Source of the DNA: Opitutus sp. GAS368
GTDB taxonomy: Bacteria; Verrucomicrobiota; Verrucomicrobiia; Opitutales; Opitutaceae
Reading direction: 5' to 3'
DNA: 19,636 nt
Assembly: GCA_945862035.1 (NCBI GenBank)
Contig: CAMAXB010000018.1
Location: 1 to 19,636, forward strand
Part shown: positions 1 through 6,369 of the stretch, piece by piece
How positions within the stretch are numbered: position 1 is the first letter of the stretch
How the letters are laid out: the number at the start of each line of letters is the position of its first letter
Made by a program: the position numbers and the translations under genes
Notes under the pieces: model-generated
What the model saw: only the letters and a program-made list of their open reading frames with translations
Told to the model about the DNA's origin: nothing
The model's database searches: none

Positions 1-603
<603 letters not shown>

Positions 604-675
604 GCGCACCACCGCAAAGGCGGCCCGCGCCGCCCCTGCCTCGGGGAGAATTCCACACTCTCTTTGCGGCCATCA

Positions 676-694
676 AGTAACCTATTGGGTTACT
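676..694. repeat. Palindrome copy 1, core GTAACCTATTGGGTTAC
   Basis: Arms AGTAACC and GGTTACT (7 bp each) flank the loop TATTG. The central 17 bp at 677-693 are identical, including the asymmetric loop and its orientation, to the core of a second palindrome at 799-815. It begins 73 bp past the lipA stop. It could be a regulator site, a small mobile repeat or an RNA hairpin; the sequence alone does not decide. Confidence 0.75.
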
Positions 695-788
695 CCACTC
701 CGATCGGACTGCGCGAGGTGAGCAGGAATTGGAGTCGCATCCACAGGCGCGACCTTCGCTCCGCCGGCATCCCTGAAACTCCCGCGCC

Positions 789-825
789 CCGGGATCGTGT
801 AACCTATTGGGTTACACGATCCCGG
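789..825. repeat. Palindrome copy 2: perfect 16-bp-arm hairpin around the same core
   Basis: Perfect arms at 789-804 (CCGGGATCGTGTAACC) and 810-825 (GGTTACACGATCCCGG) surround the five-base loop TATTG at 805-809. The inner 17 bp repeat exactly the core of the palindrome at 677-693, but the flanking stem is new and perfectly paired. No T tract follows on either strand. As RNA it would be a very stable stem-loop from either strand; as DNA it is a symmetric site. Confidence 0.8.
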
Positions 826-925
826 TCAGGATAGGCCAGGCTGAGCACGGGCAGCAGACCTCGTCACCCCCGAAATTTGCCTCAGCCGGAGAACCCAAAA
901 ACACGCGTGAGCATGCAGTGGGAGA

Positions 926-1303
926 TTACGCCTCCAGGGTCGGGACGTCGTAGCGCTGGATGGCCTGGTCGCTCGTCACGAGCAGCAGCCCTTCCACGAG
1001 CGCCTGGGCAATGAGCAGGCGGTCGAAGGGATCACCGTGCAGCGGCGGCAGGCTCATGGCCCGTTGCGCGTGCGCAATTCCAACCGGGAGTTCAACCAAG
1101 CCGTCTCCCAGCAGGGTTGTGGCGTAGTTGTCAGGCAATGACAGCTTCTGCCGGGAAATCTTGAGTCCCAGCTCCCACACGGAGGCCGCACTGATGATGA
1201 CTTCGTTTGCAGGAGCAACGATCGCCGCGCGCGTGGCCGCCCGCAGGCGCCCGGGGTAAAGCGCCCACCACACGATCACATGCGAATCCAGCAGCAGCCT
1301 CAT
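926..1303 (-). CDS. vapC: PIN-domain toxin (VapC-like ribonuclease)
   Basis: A 125-residue PIN-domain protein, expected to be a magnesium-dependent ribonuclease toxin of a type II toxin-antitoxin pair. The acidic PIN residues are all present: D6 in MRLLLDSHVIVWW, E44 in SAASVWELGLK, D91 and D94 in HGDPFDR, and D112 in LVTSDQAI. The pattern DxHVxxWW, SxASVWE and DPFDRLLIAQA is typical of the common chromosomal VapC subgroup. The start at 1303 is chosen because the ATG overlaps the antitoxin stop as ATGA and begins exactly at the conserved N terminus. The reading frame stays open further upstream, but that extension has no PIN similarity. RNA target unknown. It is co-transcribed with the antitoxin gene directly upstream. 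Confidence 0.9.
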   Translation of the reverse strand: MRLLLDSHVIVWWALYPGRLRAATRAAIVAPANEVIISAASVWELGLKISRQKLSLPDNYATTLLGDGLVELPVGIAHAQRAMSLPPLHGDPFDRLLIAQALVEGLLLVTSDQAIQRYDVPTLEA

Positions 1304-1596
1304 GGCGACGCGGCTCCCGACCACGGACCCGCTGGTGGCTCCTCCACCGCACCGTGAAAGAGGGGGCCCGCAAGGGAGCTCCCGAGCAGGTCCTCTGCAG
1401 CCGTCCAACAATCGGTTGCTTCCCAGCCCTGCCCGGCCAGTAACCCGGGAGTCCGTGCCTTGGGCGGTGCAGAGTAGGGGACGAGCCGAACCATCGGCTT
1501 TCCGGCCTTGGCGAGAACGATCTCGGTCCCGCCCGCAGCCTCCTCGACCAAGCGGGAGAGATGCGTCTTCGCGGCTTGGATATTCACCAGCTTCAT
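1300..1596 (-). CDS. Phd/YefM-family antitoxin (VapB partner)
   Basis: A 98-residue protein whose first 40 residues follow the Phd/YefM antitoxin consensus: MKLVNIQAAKTHLSRLVEEA, then GTEIVLAKAGKPMVRLVPY. In this family the N-terminal fold binds operator DNA and the C-terminal tail wraps around and blocks the toxin. Residues 50-98 (GLLAGQGWEA onward) do not show the acidic DDFDxPLP-type tail common in such partners, and the protein is somewhat long, so the toxin-binding end is divergent. Its stop overlaps the toxin start by four bases, so translation is coupled. The start at 1596 puts the near-perfect palindrome at 1603-1623 immediately upstream, which suggests autoregulation by the complex. 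Confidence 0.85.
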   Translation of the reverse strand: MKLVNIQAAKTHLSRLVEEAAGGTEIVLAKAGKPMVRLVPYSAPPKARTPGLLAGQGWEATDCWTAAEDLLGSSLAGPLFHGAVEEPPAGPWSGAASP

Positions 1597-1602
1597 TCAA
1601 CA

Positions 1603-1623
1603 AGACCAGACTTGGTCTGGTCT
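1603..1623 (-). promoter_or_regulatory. 21-bp palindrome, probable operator of the toxin-antitoxin operon
   Basis: Arms AGACCAGAC (1603-1611) and GTCTGGTCT (1615-1623) pair perfectly around the three bases TTG. The site ends 7 bp upstream of the antitoxin start codon. On the minus strand a TTGACA hexamer (1632-1627) lies just upstream of it, so a repressor bound here would cover the promoter spacer or -10 area. No good -10 hexamer is visible at the right distance. Phd-type antitoxins commonly bind such palindromes; the assignment to this one is inference. Confidence 0.65.
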
Positions 1624-1626
1624 GAA

Positions 1627-1632
1627 TGTCAA
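1627..1632 (-). promoter_or_regulatory. -35-like hexamer TTGACA upstream of the antitoxin gene
   Basis: The minus strand reads TTGACA here, an exact match to the sigma-70 -35 consensus, about 30 bp upstream of the antitoxin ATG. The hexamers 17 or 18 bases downstream (CTGGTC, TGGTCT) do not resemble TATAAT, so the promoter call is tentative. Confidence 0.35.
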
Positions 1633-1821
1633 GAGGGTCTGAGCCAAGGCGTGATGACTGATTCACGTGGCCGAGCGCGGGATCATCCGCCGGGCTACCC
1701 GACGACGCGAATTCGCCCGGAATTCGGCCCCGAGTCGCCCCGTGCACGGCCCAGCTTGGCGGCGGCCCGAGCACGCGTGTTTTCCCTTCACCGTGCAGCC
1801 TAATCTCTGCATCCTGGCGTC

Positions 1822-3183
1822 ATGCGTTTTCGTTCTCTCTTGGTCGTCCTGGCGCTCCAGCTGACCGGCCCCGCCCTCTTAGCCGGACAACTCGTGTCGG
1901 GACCGATGCTCGGCTACCAGGCCCATCGCGAGGTCTTTCTCTGGCTGGAGGTGAAGGACGCCAGCGTGGTGGCGCTCGAGTATTGGATCGCCGGACGACC
2001 CGACACGCGAAAGACAATTGGCGTGAACGCACCGCCGCCGACGCCCGGCGGTGGGCAGATCGTTCACTTTCGGCCGGGGCTGCTCGAAATGGGCGCTGCC
2101 TACGAATACCGCCTCTCCGTCGACGGCCAGCCGCTGGCCTTCCCCTACCCGCTCACGTTCCGCACGGCCGACCAGTGGGAGTGGCGCAAGGCTCCGCCGG
2201 ATTTCTCCTTCCTCTTTGGCACCTGCGCCTATCTGAATGACGCACCCTACGATCGTCCGGGCACGCCCTATGGCAAGGGCACGGAAATCTTCCGCCACAT
2301 GGCCGCCAGCGGCGCGGACTTCATGCTCTGGGGCGGCGACAACACCTACCTGCGCGAGGCGGATTTTTCCTCGGTGAGCGGGATCTGGTACCGCTATGCC
2401 CGCGACCGCGCGACCGCCGACCTGCAGCCACTCTACGCAGCGATGCACCACTACGCGACGTGGGATGACCACGATTACGGTTCGAACGACGCGAACAAGT
2501 CCTTTGAGTTCAAGGCGACAACCCTCGAGGCCTTCCGGGCCTACTGGGGCAATCCCACGTGGGGAGAACCGGACAACCCCGGCGTCTACGGCAAGTTTTT
2601 CTGGGGCGATGCTGCCTTCATCCTCATGGACAATCGCTATCACCGCGACGATACCCGGCTCGATGCCGCCAAGCATCCGGACAAGACGCAATACGGTGCC
2701 CGTCAGGTCGACTGGCTGAAGCAGTCCCTCCTGCAGGTCCAGCAACTCGGCCACTCTGCCTTCACGTTCATTGTCACGGGCGGACAGGTCATCACCAGCT
2801 TCGGGGGAATGAGCGAAACCTTCGACTATTTCCGCCTCGAGAGGGAGGAGATCCTGCAGTTCATCAAGGATCAGAAAATCACGGGCGTGGTTTTTTTGAG
2901 CGGCGACGTCCACTTCACCGAGTTGGCCAGGACGAAACTCACCGACACGCAATGGGTGTATGAGCTGACCTCGTCGCCGCTGACCTCGGGCACGAGCAAT
3001 GTGGAGCGCCTCGGCCGGCTGCAGGATCCGCTGCGCGTCGACGGCACCTTGGTCGTCGACCAAAACTACACCCGGCTCTCCCTCAGCGGTCCGGCCAATG
3101 ACCGCGTGCTCACGATCCGCTGCTACGACAAGACCAACGCGCTGCGCTGGGAACACGCGATCAGGGCGTCCGAGCTGAAGTGA
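1822..3183 (+). CDS. PhoD-like alkaline phosphatase / phosphodiesterase, exported
   Basis: A 453-residue secreted metallophosphatase of the PhoD-like family. These enzymes use calcium/iron-type metal centres to release phosphate from phosphodiesters or monoesters outside the cytoplasm. Residues 1-22 form a signal peptide (MRFRSLLVVLALQLTGPALLAG). A fibronectin-like N-terminal region, about 25-115, is followed by the catalytic domain with its metal-binding motifs in order: GTC (133-135), GGDN (171-174), WDDHDYG (214-220) and SGDVHFTE (360-367). The start at 1822 gives the signal peptide directly. No PHO-box-like site is obvious upstream. It has no evident operon partner: the toxin-antitoxin operon diverges from it, and the next gene lies about 300 bp downstream behind a repeat element. 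The exact substrate cannot be read from sequence. Confidence 0.9.
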   Translation: MRFRSLLVVLALQLTGPALLAGQLVSGPMLGYQAHREVFLWLEVKDASVVALEYWIAGRPDTRKTIGVNAPPPTPGGGQIVHFRPGLLEMGAAYEYRLSVDGQPLAFPYPLTFRTADQWEWRKAPPDFSFLFGTCAYLNDAPYDRPGTPYGKGTEIFRHMAASGADFMLWGGDNTYLREADFSSVSGIWYRYARDRATADLQPLYAAMHHYATWDDHDYGSNDANKSFEFKATTLEAFRAYWGNPTWGEPDNPGVYGKFFWGDAAFILMDNRYHRDDTRLDAAKHPDKTQYGARQVDWLKQSLLQVQQLGHSAFTFIVTGGQVITSFGGMSETFDYFRLEREEILQFIKDQKITGVVFLSGDVHFTELARTKLTDTQWVYELTSSPLTSGTSNVERLGRLQDPLRVDGTLVVDQNYTRLSLSGPANDRVLTIRCYDKTNALRWEHAIRASELK

Positions 3184-3251
3184 TTGCCACTTGCGTGGGA
3201 GCGCGGTCCGCCGGCCCGCTCCGATCCAAATCCCTGAGATGACCGCCCGCA

Positions 3252-3402
3252 AATCACACGAATCGGCGCGAATTCGATCCAGAGTGGAACCACGAGATAC
3301 ACGGAACACACGAGAATCGGATCAGGATCGCGGAGCAGATCCTTTCGTGTGTTCCGTGTATTTCGTGGTCTCTAATCCGAACACGTGGAAATTCGTGTGA
3401 TT
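3252..3402. repeat. Nested inverted-repeat element
   Basis: Inner arms of 25 bp at 3289-3313 and 3345-3369 are complementary with a single mismatch (ACCACGAGATACACGG... versus the complement of ...CCGTGTATTTCGTGGT). Outer arms of 12 bp, AATCACACGAAT at 3252-3263 and ATTCGTGTGATT at 3391-3402, enclose them. The phrase TTCGTGTG/TTCGTGG recurs throughout the element. It fills the gap between the phosphatase and the AMP nucleosidase. No open frame or transposase is associated. It looks like a dispersed intergenic palindromic repeat and could form a long hairpin in mRNA, possibly ending or protecting the phosphatase transcript. Confidence 0.8.
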
Positions 3403-3480
3403 CGTGGGTCTCACCAGAGATGAACCGCCTCGCTCCACTTTCCCGTCGCATAGTCTGGTCAAACCGATTACTGACTTATC

Positions 3481-4251
3481 ATGAAATCACGCAAGGACAT
3501 CGTTGAGAACTGGCTCCCGCGGTACACGGGCGTGCCGCTCGACAAGTTTGGTGACTACATCCTCCTCACCAACTTCCAGCGCTATGTGAAACTGTTCGCG
3601 CAGCGGCATCGTGTGCCGGTCATGGGCAAGGACAAGCCGATGCCCAGCGCCACCGCCGGCCGGATCTCGATTATCAACTTCGGCATGGGCAGCGCGACTG
3701 CGGCCACGGTGATGGACCTGCTTAGCGCGATCGACCCCAAGGCCGTGCTCTTCCTGGGCAAGTGCGGTGGCCTGAAGCACCGCGCCGAAATCGGCGATCT
3801 GATCCTGCCGATTGCGGCGATCCGCGGCGAGGGCACCAGCAACGACTATTTTCCGCCCGAGGTGCCGGCGCTTCCGGCCTTCGCCCTGCAGAAGGCCATT
3901 TCCACCACGATCCGCGACCACGCGCGCGACTACTGGACGGGGACGGTCTACACGACCAACCGCCGGGTCTGGGAGCACGACGAAAAGTTCAAGAAATACC
4001 TCCGCAAGATTCGCGCGATGGCGATCGACATGGAGACGGCCACCATCTTCATGACCGGGTTCTTCAACGAGACGCCGACCGGTGCGTTGTTGCTGGTCAG
4101 CGACCAGCCGATGATCCCCGAGGGCGTGAAGACGATGGAAAGTGACGCCCAGGTCGACGAGACCTACGTGGACGACCACCTCAAGATCGGCATCGATTCC
4201 CTGAAGCAGCTGATCAACAAGGGGCTCACGGTAAAGCACATGAAGTTCTAG
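3481..4251 (+). CDS. amn: AMP nucleosidase, short form
   Basis: A 256-residue protein of the nucleoside phosphorylase superfamily. It resembles the short AMP nucleosidase-like proteins that split AMP into adenine and ribose 5-phosphate and so regulate purine pools in the cytosol. Family landmarks are INFGMGSATAATV (65-77), FLGKCGGLKHRAEIGDLILP (91-110), the purine/ribose-binding AIDMETATIF (181-190) and the catalytic aspartate in LLVSDQP (D208). The E. coli Amn is much longer because it has an N-terminal regulatory domain, which is absent here, so allosteric control probably differs. The ATG at 3481 precedes a well-formed N terminus (MKSRKDIVENWLPRYTG) but has no Shine-Dalgarno sequence. It appears monocistronic, bounded by repeat-rich DNA on both sides. 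A different purine nucleotide substrate is possible. Confidence 0.85.
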   Translation: MKSRKDIVENWLPRYTGVPLDKFGDYILLTNFQRYVKLFAQRHRVPVMGKDKPMPSATAGRISIINFGMGSATAATVMDLLSAIDPKAVLFLGKCGGLKHRAEIGDLILPIAAIRGEGTSNDYFPPEVPALPAFALQKAISTTIRDHARDYWTGTVYTTNRRVWEHDEKFKKYLRKIRAMAIDMETATIFMTGFFNETPTGALLLVSDQPMIPEGVKTMESDAQVDETYVDDHLKIGIDSLKQLINKGLTVKHMKF

Positions 4252-4431
4252 CGGCGGCTTCGCCGCTGGAACGGTGGCCGCTACGCGGCCGCGGTTCGGC
4301 GCGAGACGCGCCGAGCGGTCGGCGCTAATTGCGCCGGCGGTTTTCGGCTGAATCACTGCGCAGCGCCTTCGAGCTGCGCTCGGCACCGCGGTCGCCACCG
4401 GCGGTCACCGAGGCGGCGGAGAGCGCCGCCT
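4250..4431. repeat. Array of successive GC-rich stem-loops between convergent genes
   Basis: At least six perfect small hairpins follow one another. They are AGCGGCG/CGCCGCT (4250-4267), GGCCGC/GCGGCC (4276-4290), CGGCGCG/CGCGCCG (4297-4313), CGGCGC/GCGCCG (4320-4336), GCGCAGC/GCTGCGC (4358-4379) and AGGCGGCG/CGCCGCCT (4411-4431). The first starts inside the AMP nucleosidase stop codon and the last covers the stop codon of the convergent minus-strand gene. None is followed by a T tract. The array may act as a bidirectional transcription barrier or be a palindromic repeat cluster. Confidence 0.7.
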
Positions 4432-5335
4432 ACGGCGCGACCTCGAACCAGAAAGGGACAAACTCCTCGAGACCACCGATGTTCAACTGAGCCCAGATGA
4501 CGTAGAGTCCGGGATTAGGGATCGTGATCATGAAGGTGAGGCGCGGGGCTGCCGGATCGGGCAACTTGGTGAGATCGATCTCGTTCGGATGCAGGTGCGC
4601 GAAGCCGCTGCGCGCCGCGTCGAACGCGACGAGGTGGGCAAAGGCGTCCATCACCGGCTGCAGGGCAACAGGGCCACCGTCGAGGCGGGTCGTCGTGAAG
4701 GAGAGATTCGCGGTCTGGCCTGCGCGGATGGGTGCATCCGGGGTGAGTTCGAAGCGATAGCCATCCTGCTCCGTTGTCCAGCTGCGATTGGGCGCCGTGA
4801 CGGCCACCTCACCGGGCACGTTGAAGGCCGAGGAGGCGTACAGGCCGCGGCCGGTCGCCGCCGGCGTGAAGTCGGCAAACACGCGATACTCACCGGCAAG
4901 CTTCGGGGTGTGCTTGAAGACCCATTCGCCGGGGCGGGCGCCCGGTTCAGGATGGAGGTGCTGGTAGTCGCTTAGCGTAGGATCGACGAGCAGAAGGTGC
5001 AGCAGCCGGGTGTGCGCCACCAGCAGGTCCGGGACGCCGATCGGCTTTCCGTTGGCCGTGGCCAGCTTCAGCGTAAACGTTGACTCGCGCCCGACGGAGG
5101 GCAGGACGTCCCAGGCGAGCCGAGTCTCCACCGGCGAGCGCACGGCCACCACGGGAATGAACTGGGGATTTGACGGATCGCAGAACTCCAGCGCATTGCT
5201 TCCCGTGACCCGAAAATCGATGTGATTCAGATTGGTTCCGATCGGGATGAAGCGGAAGAGGACGTAAAGACCAAGGGCCGCCGCCGTGATGGCGACTGCC
5301 TGCATTTTCTGCGGACGATCAAGGGCGATGGCCAT
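4430..5335 (-). CDS. Membrane-anchored protein with two HLHP-motif domains, possibly copper-related
   Basis: A 301-residue protein with one N-terminal membrane segment (about 11-30) and an exported remainder. Two similar beta-rich modules follow, each carrying an HLHP motif: YQHLHPEPG (HLHP 126-129) and FAHLHPNEID (HLHP 247-250). The first is followed by GEYRVFADFTPA and the second by GLYVIWAQL. This arrangement recalls uncharacterised proteins of other phyla, some near copper or heavy-metal genes, and YtkA/FixH-like folds. Paired histidines next to aromatic strands could bind a metal, but that is inference. It lies 27 bp downstream of the SCO gene on the same strand, so the two are probably one transcript serving the oxidase locus. 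Its stop codon is inside the last hairpin of the 4250-4431 array. Biochemical function is unknown. Confidence 0.75.
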   Translation of the reverse strand: MAIALDRPQKMQAVAITAAALGLYVLFRFIPIGTNLNHIDFRVTGSNALEFCDPSNPQFIPVVAVRSPVETRLAWDVLPSVGRESTFTLKLATANGKPIGVPDLLVAHTRLLHLLLVDPTLSDYQHLHPEPGARPGEWVFKHTPKLAGEYRVFADFTPAATGRGLYASSAFNVPGEVAVTAPNRSWTTEQDGYRFELTPDAPIRAGQTANLSFTTTRLDGGPVALQPVMDAFAHLVAFDAARSGFAHLHPNEIDLTKLPDPAAPRLTFMITIPNPGLYVIWAQLNIGGLEEFVPFWFEVAP

Positions 5336-5362
5336 GGGAAGGGATAAAACGGTTGAAGCGGA

Positions 5363-6283
5363 TCAGCGGGACAGCTTGTCGACGAACTCCTGCACATCCC
5401 AATTACTGCCGTCGACACGGTGGACGATACGCCCCGTTTCGCTGATCAGCAAGGTGGTGAGCGTGTGCTGGAGGATGCTCCCCTCGGCCATGGCGATGAC
5501 CCCGAACTGCCGAAGCAGGTCCTTGATCGCGCTTTCAGGCCCGGTGAGAAAGGAGAAGTTGGTGGTGTCGATCCCCCGATCATCGGCGTACTGTTTGAGC
5601 ACTCCCGGGGTGTCGAATTCGGGTTCGAGCGTGATCGAGATGAGCTCCAGATTGGTCACGCCGGCGGCCTTGGCCTGCCGCTGCACGGACGTCATGCGCT
5701 CGGTGGCCGCCGGGCACATTGTCAGGATCGGGCAGCGGGTGTAGATGAAATTGATGACGATGCGCTTCCCGCGAAAGCGCGCGGGCGACACCACGGACCC
5801 GGACTGATCATAGAGCGCGAAGTCGGGGAGATTCTCGCCTACCTCACGATAGGCCCGTTTGCCGCGAATGGTCGTATCCTGGCGAAGCGTGTTGGCGGCC
5901 GACGCGATGGCCGCATCGCTGGCCGTATCCAGCGGCCAGATTTTCTCGAGTCGGAATTCGCCGGCCTCTTCCTGCACCAGTTCACCGCGAAGACGCTGGC
6001 CGGCCTTGGCGTTCGCCAAGTCGCCCGGGCCGACCTTGAATTCCATGACCATGGCCGGCATGTAGCCGGCGATGGCCTCATGGTCGACGAGGAGAGTCCC
6101 GCGCTCGACGTCGACCTTCACGACCGCTCCCACGAGCGGGTGGCGGATCTCGGCAGGCGTCGCGGCGGCCGGCGGGCCCCCAGCGGCGGGGGCGCCCGTG
6201 TCACCCTGCCCGCAGCCGGCGAGCATGAGCGGGGACAGCAGGCACAGAAACTGCAAGAGTCCTCGACGGGCATTAGCATTCAT
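5363..6283 (-). CDS. SCO1/SenC copper chaperone with N-terminal CusF-like domain (lipoprotein)
   Basis: A 306-residue lipoprotein that probably delivers copper to the CuA site of oxidase subunit II. The signal peptide ends in the lipobox LAGC with the acylated cysteine at C24. Residues about 48-115 form a CusF-like copper-binding domain (HPLVGAVVKVDVERGTLLVDHEAI, then GYMPAMVMEF) with H68, M75, M78 and M80 as likely ligands. Residues about 150-306 are the thioredoxin-like SCO domain: the cysteine pair is C184-PILTM-C190, a five-residue spacing instead of the classical three, and H273 in ILQHTL is the expected third copper ligand. It is divergent from ctaA across 86 bp and co-directional with the HLHP protein downstream. 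The fusion of the two copper domains makes a role in copper loading very likely. Confidence 0.92.
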   Translation of the reverse strand: MNANARRGLLQFLCLLSPLMLAGCGQGDTGAPAAGGPPAAATPAEIRHPLVGAVVKVDVERGTLLVDHEAIAGYMPAMVMEFKVGPGDLANAKAGQRLRGELVQEEAGEFRLEKIWPLDTASDAAIASAANTLRQDTTIRGKRAYREVGENLPDFALYDQSGSVVSPARFRGKRIVINFIYTRCPILTMCPAATERMTSVQRQAKAAGVTNLELISITLEPEFDTPGVLKQYADDRGIDTTNFSFLTGPESAIKDLLRQFGVIAMAEGSILQHTLTTLLISETGRIVHRVDGSNWDVQEFVDKLSR

Positions 6284-6312
6284 GCCCTAACGGATTCCCC
6301 GCCCTATCGAAT

Positions 6313-6318
6313 TGTCAA
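6313..6318 (-). promoter_or_regulatory. -35-like hexamer TTGACA upstream of the SCO gene
   Basis: On the minus strand this reads TTGACA, about 30 bp upstream of the SCO start codon, within the 86-bp divergent gap shared with ctaA. No convincing -10 hexamer follows at 16-18 bases, so only the -35 match is claimed. Confidence 0.3.
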
Positions 6319-6369
6319 AGGGTTTGCGGCCGGTAGCGACATCGCTTCTTTTCCTCAATCCTTACGCTC

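Larger units (their letters stand above)
604..925. other. Convergent intergenic region without genes
   Basis: These 322 bp lie between the stop of lipA and the stop of the toxin gene on the opposite strand. I see no convincing coding frame in them. The notable contents are two copies of a 17-bp palindrome about 120 bp apart (annotated separately) and a short 10-bp perfect palindrome, TCCGATCGGA, at 699-708. Neither hairpin is followed by a T tract on either strand, so they are not standard intrinsic terminators, although transcription from both sides must end here. Confidence 0.6.

Noticed and set aside
1304..1774. Upstream extension of the toxin reading frame (frame open to 1774)
   Set aside because: The extra 157 residues overlap the antitoxin in another frame, have no domain character, and the conserved PIN N terminus begins exactly at the ATG at 1303.
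1879..3309. 476-codon open frame antisense to the PhoD-like gene
   Set aside because: It mirrors a gene with all catalytic motifs intact; long antisense frames are expected in GC-rich DNA and its translation shows no recognisable domain.
3252..3402. Possible insertion sequence or CRISPR repeat
   Set aside because: There is no transposase, no target duplication that I can see and no regularly spaced direct repeats with spacers; only a nested inverted repeat.
3487..4398. 303-codon open frame antisense to the AMP nucleosidase
   Set aside because: Shadow of a clearly recognisable gene; composition is arginine/valine/alanine-rich without motifs.
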